Assembly (NCBI GenBank): GCA_018881555.1
Contig: JACAXG010000169.1
Coordinates: 1,590,977-1,654,976 of the forward strand
Direction: 5' to 3'
DNA from: Amblyornis subalaris
Lineage: Eukaryota; Chordata; Aves; Passeriformes; Ptilonorhynchidae
Length of the DNA: 64,000 bases
Part shown: positions 1-12,300 of the stretch, piece by piece
Position numbering within the stretch: the stretch's first letter is position 1
Layout of the letters: each line of letters starts with the position of its first letter
Notes under the pieces: generated by a model
Told to the model about the DNA's origin: nothing
Seen by the model: only the letters and a program-made list of their open reading frames with translations
Database searches by the model: none
Made by a program: the position numbers and the translations under genes

Positions 1-885
1 CCTGTGACACTTGTAAGGGACAGTCCTTGCATGTTCTTAAGAGCTTTTATGTGGAAGGATCNCTGCAAACTTCTCGGTGGATGTGTCCATTTGTCCTTCC
101 TTTCTCCTTTTAAGTGTCATAAAAGTTATGTCAGGGTACACAGAGCTTAGCAGAGAGAGAAAATTAATTTTACTGACAGAAGGAGCATATCTAATTGGGT
201 AATTACGATTTGCCTCAGTTAACAGAGCTGATTTCTTCTCACTGCACTGAGGTTACTGTTTAGCTTGCACAGAAAGTGTCTTGATGTCTGTAATGAGAAG
301 ATCAAGATCTTGCTTCAGATTCTATTCCACTGCCTTACTGTGTGTTCANACTCCATGGAATATTGATTATGTTTATTATTAATTCAGAGAGGAGAGAAGT
401 GCCTGTGTTAAGAGTTATACAAGTGCTGTTATCTCAACATCTCCTTGATTTGCTTGTTGTTAGAATTAACAAAAACTGCTAAAAATTGCTTTGGAAGAAA
501 ACACTTTTGCCTCAGTTGCTCCTGGGGCTGGGGTGTAATTTATACTTCTGGTTTTCGTGTAGTTATCTAACTTGAAACATAGCAGTTGTGTAGATGAGGG
601 AATGGGATCCTGCCAGCTCAGGCTACTCTGCTTTTTTAAATGTACTAACTTTGTGTGGAGAAAGATGGAATTAATTTGTGTGAAGCATCTGGGCTGGGGG
701 ACAGAGGAATTAGAAAACGGAAATAAACCGGAGGGGTCTTTTGGATGTAACAACTTCACCCGTTCATTGTTCCTGGAAGTAAGTCTTCCTAACTCTTTTT
801 TTTTAAGGTGAAATAGCAGTTACCTTTTATTGGNTTTTTTTTGTTTTGTTTTGGAGAGTCAGAGGAGCTGCTTTCCCCCAAAGCC

Positions 886-1150
886 CTGACGCGCAGCGCA
901 CGTGCGGCCGCGTGGGACCGCCCGGCGCCGGCAGCGCTTGGCAGGGAAGAGGCCCGGGAATGCTGCCAGGGACTGTGGCAGTTGCCATTGTTTTTGCAGT
1001 GCCTTCCATCCCAGCAGTGTGTGGGATACCATGTGTTCATCACACAGGATCCCATCCCTCTCCTTCCCCGCCGCCTCCTGCGCTTTTGACTCAGCGGCTC
1101 CCGTTAAAGCTCGTCCTGCCGGCTCCCTCCTGGCTCCCGTTCGAGCAGCA
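886..1150. promoter_or_regulatory. CpG-rich intronic patch with an AP-1/ARE-like site
   Basis: About 12 CpGs fall within roughly 50 bp (888-937), including GCGGCCGC at 904-911, inside an A/T-rich intron. TGACTCAGC at 1087-1095 fits the AP-1, small-Maf and NRF2-type element. Promoter or enhancer activity is inference. Confidence 0.3.
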
Positions 1151-1717
1151 AGACAGTTCCATTAATCACTGTGTGGGCACCACGGCTCAGGGGAAGGCTT
1201 CTGCTCTGAATAGAAGTCTAGTAGACAGAAGCTTTCATTCTTAGAATGCCTCCTCTTCTCCTCTCCCCGGGTTTTTAGGGTGCGNGGCTGGCTAGGGGAT
1301 GCTTTCCGTGCCTACGGGGCCAAAATCNGAGTGTTTGGGCTTAACGTGAGAAATGTGTGCTTAGACTGACAATGCACTCGGGGTAGTGGGGCTCAGGAGT
1401 TTGGCTGACCCTGGGATTTGAGGGGCAGGGAGATTGACAGGAAGTCAGACCAGCCCACGAGGAGCTGCTCTTTCTACTATCCCAGTTGGTTGTTTATAGC
1501 TGATTTAGGGTCTTTAATGCTGCAGCGTGTAGGAAATTCAGTTAATAGCATCAACAGTAGCCTTATTTTTTATTTTTATNTTTTATCNTATGGCTTTTAA
1601 GTTCTGGTGANAAACTTGTTGGGTTTCTTGTTTGGAGGCTGATCATTAAATGACATTATTATGACCCCAGTGGCATGTGTGGATTTGAAACGTGCAGAGA
1701 TCTGTTCATATTTGTAG

Positions 1718-1990
1718 ATCACAGAATCATGGAACTGTTAAGGAAAAGACCTTTAAGATCATCCAGTCCAACCATCAACTCAGCACCACCACCATGTTCA
1801 CCACTAACCCATGTCCCCACGTGCCACATCCACANGTTCCTTGAACACGTCCAGGGATGGTGACTCCACCCCTGCCCTGGGCAGCCTCTTNCAGTGCTTT
1901 ACAACCCTTTCCATGAAAAAGTTTTTCCTAATATTTGATCTAAACCTCCACTGGCAGAACTTGAGGCCATTTCCTCAAGATGACATGGAA
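1718..1990 (-). mobile_element. CR1 LINE 3' fragment
   Basis: It begins with the reversed end signature atcacagaatcatgg and runs through tcatccagtccaacc. The internal part (catgttcaccactaaccc, catccaca) matches the copy at 39129, so the two belong to one subfamily. Moderately diverged. Confidence 0.85.
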
Positions 1991-3267
1991 AAGAGTGCCC
2001 TGAGGTAGATCTAAATATTTGGGACAGTGGCATTCTCCCCTTGTCCTAGCTGAGGGGGAGGTAGGAGTGAAGCTCCTTCAGAAATAAAATAATTGTATTT
2101 TAAAAATTAGATTTATAGACAGCTCTTCCTAGTAGAGTATTTTCACACGACCATACATCACAAGGGTGTAAATATAGGACTGCTCCATGTTTCCAAAAGC
2201 CAACTTCCCAAAGCTTGGGGCAGTCTTGGGCAAACTCAAGTCTGTGTCTCTTGAGAGGGACAGATGGGGAATGAATTCAGAATTAAAAATTTGAGGTTTT
2301 AGGTGACAAAATTCACCAGTCAAGAAAGACAATTGCCTTTCCTAGGGGCCCAACCAATTCCTGGGCAGCAGTTTGTATTTGTAAAAGCAAAAGTATAAGA
2401 ACAATGTAGTGACAGAAGTGAAAAGGCATAAGGGAGAAAATCTGAACTTTACTGAATTGTCTATTTTGAAGATCTATTAGGCATAAAAATATGATAGAAA
2501 TTATTATGGGTTTGTTTGTTAAAGGAAATTGCAACTTCTATGTATAATTCTTAAACTCATCTGTAAATCTTCAGGCTGATATGTACAGGGAATCCTGCTN
2601 AAGGTACTCAAATAGGAAGAGTTTCCCAGCTATGTTTGCAGTATCGATTAGCTCAGAGAAGTTCCTGGAAGGTGAATGGCACAGCCAAGGACCTNATGGA
2701 ATTAAGGTCTATTAAAATTGGGAAGTAAGGACTACAAGTTGTAATGACTTCCAATTCATGAATTAAATAACTGAGAGCTGTAAGGGAATTTTTTAGCTCA
2801 CTCTCAGCATCACAATTTGGACAAGTTGTAGAAAAAATCTGAAATNATTTACTTTNGGGGGAAAATGCTTTGTATGGAGAGACTTTCAGACTTGCTGATC
2901 ATAATCTCCCTAGGAAATTGCAGTTTATTTGGTACAAAAAATTTNTTTTATTTGGTGGAGAAAATGTTAATAAGAATAATTTCCTGAAAACAATGAGGGA
3001 AATCTGGTGGATTTGCCTCTTCCTGAAAATCCTCAGATCTGAATGACTGTTTTGTCTGCCCCAAAATAATGATTGTACAAGAGTGGATGTGGGAATTCTG
3101 GAACGTGAGATGGGAAGATTTAAAGTTCAGGTCAAAAGGAGCTGGGAAATCAATAGGACTATGAAGATGCCACTTGCTAAAGTTGCTCCACTTNGTGTGT
3201 TTTCTGCTCTTTCTGAGAAACTGCAATAANGGAGGTGCTTAAACCAAGATTTTTNCATTGCTTGCAG

Positions 3268-3368
3268 NTAATTCCAGCGGTGGCAAGTCCGACATGGACA
3301 TGGCCTANGAGAGGGCCAGGGTGCACCTTGTCCCCGAGGATGGTGCTGGCAGCCCCACAGTGGCCAAG
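3268..3368 (+). CDS. PNPLA7: PNPLA7 exon 1 of window: Ser-rich linker
   Basis: The acceptor is cttgcag at 3261-3267 and the donor gtgagt begins at 3369. The exon is 101 bp: two bases finish a codon begun upstream, then 33 codons. It encodes [11 protein letters not shown] followed by [16 protein letters not shown], the conserved low-complexity linker between the first and second cNMP-like domains. The first exon base and the third base of a Tyr-like codon (3308) are N. The matching upstream exon was not found in 1-3267, so it lies before the window. Confidence 0.85.
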
Positions 3369-6300
3369 GTGAGTCTGTCTCATCCTCTCACAGTCCAGCC
3401 TGTTCTTGCCTTGTGCTTCCTTACCTCATTATTCTTGGAGTAATTTAAATGTTTCTTCCTTCCTTCAAAATGCTGCCCTTGCAGCTCTGTATGAGTTGGG
3501 ATATTNGGTTTTACNGAATCCCAGACTGGTTTGGGTTGGAAGGGACCTTTGAAGNNCATCCAGTCCAACCCCCCTGCCATGGGCAGGGACACCTTCCTCT
3601 AGACCAGGTNGCTCAAAACCCCATCCAACCTGGGCTTAAAAGGTTTTTGTATTATTGTTTTTTAACTTTCAGTTGTTTTGGTAGATTTTGGTGACTGTCA
3701 AGGCTTTTTAGTGCAGATCCTGAAACTCTGTGGAGATTCCCTTGGTGAGCAGTGGGAAACCACTGCAATCCACTGAAATCATCCATGAAATCCACTGAAA
3801 TCATTCATGAAATGGATGATATGGAAAGGTGGATTTGTCAGACCATGCTTTATTTGTGAGAGGTACTTTACAGCAAGGAATTAAAGACTTGTATCAGCCT
3901 GTGAACTTCCTGTAGGTTTGCAGTCATTATTTATAAATCTGTTTTTATTTTTGTGGTCTGCTTTTTACAAACCCTGACCTGGAAGTCGAGAGCACAAAAA
4001 CACTCTTGAATTATAAATCTGCAACCCAAAATCTGGAATGAAACTGCTGCTCATTGTGACCTTCACAGACATTTTATCTTTTCCTCCATCTTTGTGTACA
4101 GTGCTGAGGAAGTTTTAGATCCATCAAGCTGGCAGCAGCCCAGCTTCTGAGAAGTGTCTTATTCTTCCCTTTCACAAGCTGTGATGAGTAACTTTGTTTG
4201 ATTCAAGTGTCAGGCTGTGCAGAAAAATACAGGGATAATGAACTTAGCAAGCTGTTGCTTTTTTGGAAACCTAGATTTCCTTTTTGCAGACCACCNGTTG
4301 TGGTGGGTAGAGAATGCAGATGAGGCAAATTTTGCCCGGGTGGGTGCCAATTCTGATGTTTAAACTGATCCTTGCTGTGTTTGTCTCCTTTGCAGTCGAT
4401 ATTGAAGAAGACTGTGACAGTGACAGAAACTCCTTCAGCAGTTTTCCATTACAGTGCTGTGCAGGATTCCTGTAACAGCAAACACATTGATGCCATTGTG
4501 GAAGCAGCAAAGAAAGACCTCTCAACCNTGATGAAACTTGATGTGAGTTATTGCAGGAGGAGCTGACTTTGTTTCTGCTTTTCATCTCATTCTGCCAGGA
4601 ACTAAAAAGTAGATTGTCTCCTCAGTATACTGGAGACGGGCTGGATGTTTTATTCAATAGCCTATTGAAGCCATTAGAAGGGCTGAAATAAATTTGAATT
4701 ATTCTGCCATTTCAGCAGCCCATGCTGGAATGCAGTGCATGAATCTTCTCTGTGTGCAGAGTTAGCCCTGGGAGCAGCACGTGTGCAGTTCCTGCTGCCT
4801 GATTCTGTGCTCTCACTAGGTGTGGGAAGTTATGTAAAGGTTCAGGTGATTGCTGAATGCATTAATCCTGGTGGCACTGCATCCCAGGGCGTTGTTTGGC
4901 TTTGGAATTGGGTCCCTGCAGTTGCCCAGTGGCACTGGGAGCATCTCCCAGCTGGGTCCTGTGCTGTGCCCGTGGCAGCTCGGGAGAGATCTCAGCCCCT
5001 GCGGAGCCCCTTCATGTTGTGAGAAGGATTGAAAATGATTGTTTTCATCATTCCAATCATTCCAGCTGCATTTCTGTAGGGAGAAGTGTCTGTTCATGCA
5101 CATAATCAGACAATTTNGGAAAACTCTGCATCTGTCTCAGTCAGCCACAGATATCCTTGGTTTATTCCAGCCTGTACTGCAATAACCTCACTCTGCTGGT
5201 GCTGCCAGAGGCTGGGCACAGCTGCTGCACCTCCTTCTCTGCATCCAGAGCTGTCAAACAACACTTGCTAGAACTCAAAAAAGATTTTACTTTGGGATTT
5301 TAGCATTCCCTCTTGACTTCCAATATATTCCTCTTGCAACTTCCAAATCTCTGTCAGGGTCTCTCAGCTCCCAGTTGTGAGGCTCCAGGGCNTGTTCCAC
5401 GTCATCACTGGTGTGGTGTCTGTTGGTCTGCAGCCTTAGCTGTCTCATTATGTTAATTCTCAGGTTTTTCAGGCATTTATANCCTCATGAGAGGCTACAG
5501 ACTATTTTAAAAGAAATTCTTGTTGCAGAAGGAGTAACGTAGGACTAAGTACCTTCATCTGTTCTGTTCAGCCTCCTGTTCTTGATACAATTATCAGATC
5601 ATGAACAAAAATTCCGAGATCACCGAAGCTCCTGATTACAGCACCTTTTTTTTAGTCTAGAACAAATTTCTCGGTAATTAACAAGTAGCAGTTTGGAGAT
5701 AAAGTTAATTGCAACAGTCTCCTTAAAATGCAGCACCTAATAGGCAGTGTTTTTAACACGAAGATATAAAGAATTGTGAAATAGGGTAGGATTTTCAAGC
5801 AGCTTCGTTTTTCACAAGCAAATTAGAAGCTGATGAGATGTAGCCAAATGCCAGAAATCGCATTGAAAGCTCAATTTTTTTTCCATGCAGGAATAGCAAA
5901 AGTTGATTCTCCTACAGGCAATGGAAGAAAAATCTTACTCTGTACAAATATTTATGTTCAATTCTGCTTACATAAATGAGGAAAATGAAGTCTGTAGGCT
6001 CTTCTCTTAAAAAAGTGAGATCTTTTCTTTCTTAGCTGGATGGAAGCATTTTNAGTTGTCATTTTTCAGAGCAGCTAATCAGAGTGAGTAAAATCAAGAT
6101 GTTTTGATGACAGATGGTGATAGTTTAGGGTTTTTTTGGTTGTTTGGTTGTTGGGGGGTTTTTTTCATGTGACTCTCAGAGAGGGAAGGGTAAATGTCTC
6201 TAGGAGAGGAATTATTTCAAATAGCCTTTAGGTATCTGACTTAAGAATTAAAATTTTCTTTTTTTTCTTTTGTTTTAAGTAACTTGAATTCCTTGGATCT

Positions 6301-9300
6301 CTGTCATGAATGGTTTTCAATCTCATACAATTTCTGCCTGTTTTCAGCTTTATCTGCAAAATCATGAGATTAAGCAGTGTTGCAGGGCATCTCTTCTGTG
6401 TGAGTTAGAAGGGAATTTCCTTTGACAAAAGAATCATTTGTCCCAGCTAATTACTGCTTTCTAAAAATTGTTTATAATTGGTTTGTGTTTTCACTTCTGT
6501 ACCATAAACCCCTGCTAATTTGCCATCCAAAAATAGCCTCTGTTATGTCTTATATTTGTTATTTAACCTAACTTGTTGGGTTTTCTGCTGCAATCATTTG
6601 TTTCAGTCATGCAAAGAAAGAAACTTGCTGGGAAATGGAGTTTGTTGTGGTAATGACTTTTTTTTTTCCTAAAAGCTCATGGCTGGAGGAGGCTGGAGGG
6701 GATCAGTGCAGGTTTTTAGCCTAAACCCTGTAACTGTGCAATGCTGAATTTGGGTTTGCTGGTGTCTCCCATTGAAGAGAGAAGGTACTAGACAGGATGG
6801 ATTTTATTTGTCAGCTCTTTTATTGCTTAATGGGGCAGTAATAGCACAGCAAAGGAGGATATCAAGGTCTGCTTGGAGGTCACTCAGTCTCTTCTCACNC
6901 CCGAGGCAGAATCAGATATTGCCAAGTCATTTCTGGCAGGTTTTTGGCTAAGCTGTTCGTAAAGATCTCCAATGATAAGGCCTTCACAGCTCTGAGTACA
7001 ATCTATCCCAATACTTAAGTAGTCTTAGACATGAAGAAAATCTTTGCAGCAATTTTTCTTAGAGCTAATGCAGCCTGAAAATGCTTTTGATAAGTAGAGC
7101 TCATGGGGGAGCTTGTATTCCCCTACTGAGAGGTACTTTCAGAGTTACTGCTTTGTCTTTAAGAATAGATAATACTATACAACCATAAATGTCTAAATAT
7201 AGAAAAAAAACATTATAGAAATTAGTTGAGTTGCTATTGCTGAACTGAAATATTTTGACAGGTGCCTGTCAGGTTCTCTGCACTGGATATGTTCCCATGA
7301 AACAGATTGGCTTTAATAAAACTATTTTTTGATGAAAATATGTTCTTTTTATCAGCAGNAGGTGTAAAGAATAATTGTGATTATTTCACTTGCACTATTT
7401 TTTTTCAGCCCAAAATGAGGAAATTCAAACCTGGCAGAACAATTANGCTGGTGGAGTGTTTACATCTCTGCTGGGTTGGTTTCCTGCTGGAATGAGGTTA
7501 ATGACTGGGGTCACATTCTGCTCTGCTCTTGTGCTGAATTGGTTCTTCCTCTGAGTGCTTTTAGTGCTTCTGCCTCTGTGGAAGAGCCTGGGCACAGCCA
7601 AATATTCAGGGAAGCTGTGAGAGCCAGGACTGTGCTGTCTCTCTTCAGCATAAAATGTGAACCCATAACTTGTTTTCTGCCCCAACCCATTCGGGGTGAT
7701 GATAAAATGCTGAACTTCTGAAGATTCATGAGAAGACTGGAGAGGGACTTTGGGCATGGAGTGCCAGGACAAGGAGGAATGGCCTCAAGCTGAAGAAGGG
7801 CAGGGTTAGATTAGATATTAGGAAGAAATTCTCTATTTGAAGCATGGTGAGGCCCTGGCACAGGTTGCCCAGAGAAGCTGTGGCTGCCCCATCCCTGGAA
7901 GTGTCCAAGGCCAAGCTGGACAGGGCTTGGAGCAGCCTGGGCTAGTGGAAGGTGTCCCTGCCCATGGCAGGGGCTGGAATGAGATGAGCTTTAAAATCCG
8001 TTCCAACCCAGACCAGTCTGGGATTCTGTGATCTGCTGGTTTGGGTGCAAGTTTTGCCAAAGCAAAGGTGGCCTGAAGCACTAGGGTTTGATCNTGGCTG
8101 CACATGGGACCCCAAATTGTGTGGGTGGTTCTTTGAGATGAAAAGAAAAGCCTGTCCATGCCTGTTGTTTGTCTGTATTGTGGACTCGGGGTTATGGCAG
8201 TGAAAGGAATGTTTGGATGAAAGGAATGTTTGGACTCAGCCAGCTCAGGTCCTTGACATTGCAAAGGATTGGGGTCCAAACTGAGGGTGACTTTTGGAAA
8301 GACCCTTTCCTCTCATGTGCTTTTCAGTTGGGAGGGAAATTCCAACTCCTCTGTGCCTGAGCACAAGAGTTCATGAGCTTAGGGAAGCTTTTGTTCTACA
8401 GTGGCTATGAAAATCTGCTCTGCAAGTGCAACACAGCTGAGTTGTGTGCCCAGGGCTGGGCTGGGATAAAGCCAATGTTGGAGAACCTTGAGCAGTTACT
8501 CCATGATGTAAAGAATCTCCCCTAGNTTCACCTTCCTTTGAAAATAACTTCATTTTTCATGATTTTCATGTCAGCTGATACAGGTCTCTTTTCATTATAG
8601 ACATTTTAAAGAGTCTGGGGGAAAAATTGACAAATAGAAAATCCTTAAGAATCCAAGTGGGATCAATTAAAATGGATCAAACCTCTTTTCTCTTCTGGAA
8701 GAAATGTCTGTTGAGTGGAAAAATAAAAAAANATGTGCCATATTTTAAAGAGATTCAAGTACTTGTAACATAGTCTTAACTGTTACTCTTATTTACTTCA
8801 TTTGGGTGCTTCCTCTGGGAATCTGGGATCTTTTCTTGTGCACACAGCAGTAAATTGTACCTCCCACCCCTCTTCTTCTCCAGAATCCAGCGTTGTTGAA
8901 CGGCAAAGTGACCCTGCATCAGGTCACTGCTGGCACTGTGCTGTCCAGGCAGGGAGATCAGGTGAGTCTGGCTCAGCCTGTGCCCCNCCTCCAGGAGGGA
9001 TTTATACTCACTGATGGTAAAGAAAACATTCCCACCTGAGCCCTCCCAAGCTGTCTCTTCTCAAGGTGAAGCACCCCCAGCTCCTGGCGTTCCTGCACAC
9101 AGAGACTGGGGCTGCAGCCACAGCCAGAGTGGGAATGTGGTACCTGTGAGATGTCAGCTCTGATGGACCTCGTGGGAAGGTGTGGATTATCCCACCTTCA
9201 GCCTTCCTCAGGAGCTGTGGGGACTGGGGAGCCTTTCCTCACACCCAGCACTTTGGGCTTTTGGTGATGTCACTCAGTTNCAGTAAAGTATTTCCCTCAC

Positions 9301-12300
9301 GTACAAAACCAATCAATCTGGCATTATTTGTTTATAGCAAAATGTATTTAGGATATAACAAGGATTCATCTATAATAACCCTGTGTGAATAGATGAGCTT
9401 ATGCAAAGCAGATGAGGGGCAGCTCCAGTTTCAGTGCTGGGTTCCTCTTTGCTNACCTCTGTGCCCCTCGTCCTGCTGCTGTGATTCCCCATTATCTCCT
9501 CCATTCCCAATTCTGTTGTTATTCCTTGATATCTCGAAGATGCAGCCTTCATTTTTCATAACCACCCAAAGAGAAACACATTTTTCAATATTGTGCCTGC
9601 TTGGTTTTAAATATTCATAACCTGCTTTTAATAATTCACTATTGTGTCTTATTTTACCACCTAATTGTTCAAAANCTATAGGGAGCTCTCTGGGAAACAG
9701 ATCGGTCGTGATAGCGCTGTCGCTGGGATAATTGCTTTTAAAATCTTGGGGGATTTTACGGAGCTCTTTTTTTTTTTTTCCCCCCATTTGCTCCAGGATG
9801 TCAATGTTTGCTTTGTGGTCTCGGGGATGCTCCATGTGTACCAGAGGAAGATTGACTCTGAGGAGGACACCTGCCTGTTCATCACCCACCCCGGGGAGCT
9901 CGTGGGCCAGCTCGCCGTGCTCACNGGGGAGCCGCTCATCTTCACCATCAAGGCCAACAGGGACTGCAGCTTNCTCTCCATCTCCAAGTCCCATTTCTAT
10001 GAGTGAGTTCTGCCTTTAAAACATACATTGATTTATTTTTTTTTTAAGTCTTTTTAAAAAATTTTGAATGGCCCTTTTGAACAAAGGACCAGGGCAGCGA
10101 CGATCCCCCTGTGCTGGGCACTGGTGGGGCCACACGTTGAATCCTGGGTTTAATTTTGGGCCTCTCACTGCAAGAAAGACATGGAAGGGCTGGAGCATGT
10201 CCAGAGAAGAGAATGGGGCTGGAGGAGAGTCTGGAGCACCAGGAGGAGCTGGAGGGGCTAAGGAGGGTCGGGGGGACCTTCTGGCTCTCCACAACTCCCT
10301 GGCAGGAGGGGGCAGCCAGGGGGAAGTTAGGCTCTGCTCCCAGGGAACAAGGGACAGGATGAGAGGAAATGGCTTTAAGTTGTGCCAGGGGAAGTACAAG
10401 TTGGATTTTAGGGAAAATTTCTTCACTGAAAGGGTGGTCAAACATCTGAACNGGCTGCTCAGGGCAGACGTGGAGTCACCATCCCTGGAGGTGTTAAAAA
10501 AATGTGTAGATGTGGCACTTTGTGATAGGGTTTAGTGGGCCTGGGGGTATCATCAAGTGCAAAGGTTGGACTTGATGATCTTGGAGGTCTTTTCCAGCTG
10601 TAATGACTCCATGATTTTAAATCCAAGTGTTGGGTGTTTGTGCTGCTGCAGTGCATCCCATGCAGCTTATGGGGTGGGAGTAGGTGCCCAGATGAGCTGT
10701 GGCCCATCTATCAGGTGGCTTTATCTCCAGCAAGAAGCAATTCAGGGAACATGGGATTTTTAAGTGGTGACATCTTTGTTCAAGGTCTATAGAGCACTTA
10801 ACCCAATGGGTGGGAATTACGGCCCAAGGTTCACATACTTCACATACTTCAATAATCCAGATGAGAAAGTCTGCCCAGAGCCAGTGCTTTGCTGGGTTAA
10901 TTGCTGCTTTGCCAGGCCCTTTCTCTTGGATTCATTATTCCTTTTTGCTGGAAAACCTCTCTGGTTCTGTTCCCCAGCAGAGCCCGGGGAGCTGGGTGTT
11001 ATGGATGATTGGTCTGGGTGTAACTGTGGGTTTTCAATGCTCACTTAGAGAACAGGTTAAAGACTAATGCCCCTGTGCAAGACAGGTTCCTTCCCAGACC
11101 TTGGAAGTAGCATGTGACTTGGGACTTAATGCTTAAAGGGAGATATAGGTAATTAAATATTCAATATAATGACCGTGGTTAGCCTGGTTGCCAATAATAA
11201 TGATTAATGCCCTTGATTTATGCTGTGATCTTGTTGCTTAGAGTTGCAATTAGTTCACACACATAATTTGTGTCTAATGCACAATTTCCTTTTATAAACT
11301 CCTTTTCCAGCTTCTGGAATGTGCCATGAGTCCTGAATTACATGGAGAACTTCTGGGGTGGTTGTGTTTTCTAGGCCACTGTTGTACATCTCTGCATATT
11401 TCCTGCTTTCTAAATGATTATAGTTGTTTGTATTCCTAATCAGCTCTACCACGGAATCTTATTCTGGGATTTTGGTTTTCCCACCTCACGCAGGAGGCTG
11501 TGGAGCTGAACGTGCTGTGCTCAGCAGGTGCTGGTTGATGAGCTGTGTTCTTCCCAGGCTCTGAGGTGGTTGTCAACTCTTTGGCCTCATTTCTGAGAGA
11601 TGCTTCCCACTTGTGCCATTCCATGTGGTACCAGGCTAATTCTTCTAAATGCCTGCTTTTTCTGTCTGTCTTTTCCTCCTGTTGTTTTCCTACTTATTTC
11701 TGACTTTAAATTTCATTATTTGGTCTAGGCCAACCAGCCAGATTCCACCTTATCACTTTTTTAAAATTTATTTTTTAAATTAAAGAAAAAAATTTTTTGT
11801 TTGTTGTTGTTTTGATATTCAGGGCTGGATTGTTTCCCTCGTTTGCTGAAGCTCATTTTCTTGAGTTTTCTCTCTCAAGAACTGAGATACCTCTTGTTTA
11901 TTCCAGCTTACCTTTCTGCTTCCCTTAACNCCTTACCAGTCAGGGATCAAGAGCCTGTCAGGATATCACCTCATTATCATTTTTGGCTCCTTTTCAAATC
12001 TCTCTTCTCCTTTGAAGTCTGTTGTCCATTCTCTGCATTTGACAAGCTCTGTGATATTCCAGTGTTTCATCTTCACAATTTGTCCTGAACCCCAGACTTT
12101 ATGGCACTTCTAACTCCTGTGCCCATATTTAAAAATAACATTGTAGAAAGGCTTTCAAAAGCATCAGGCTTCTCCAAATTGGTCCTTTCTTGCTTTGAAC
12201 TCTATGAGAAAGAAAAATTTTGGTTGATAAAATTGGATGTAGTTCTATTTCCCATTTTTATGGAAATTCTGTACTCATAGTCCCACAATGTTTGTCTTTC

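Larger units (their letters stand above)
1..3267 (+). other. PNPLA7: PNPLA7 intron, 3' part (phase 1)
   Basis: No coding exon is recognised here on either strand. It contains a CpG-rich patch (886-1150), one CR1 copy (1718-1990) and otherwise A/T-rich unique sequence. Confidence 0.8.
3369..4395 (+). other. PNPLA7: PNPLA7 intron, 1.03 kb, phase 0
   Basis: GT-AG intron. It holds a CR1 fragment at 3516-3640 and a 22-bp tandem duplication at 3768-3811; the rest is unremarkable. Confidence 0.88.
4543..8883 (+). other. PNPLA7: PNPLA7 intron, 4.3 kb, phase 0
   Basis: GT-AG intron. It holds a probable old CR1 (6865-7075), a T/G-rich low-complexity stretch (6127-6166), a CR1 at 7734-8033 and a 17-bp tandem duplication at 8201-8234. 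About 4600-6800 is unique A/T-rich sequence with no feature I can support. Confidence 0.88.

Noticed and set aside
841..1244. Overlapping plus-strand open frames in the CpG-rich patch, considered as an upstream PNPLA7 exon
   Set aside because: None of the frames resembles the N-terminal half of the family, and no donor gives the phase needed at 3268.
9431..9994. Minus-strand open frame of about 187 codons
   Set aside because: It overlaps the true exon at 9797-10002 antisense and runs through the intron; no family resemblance.
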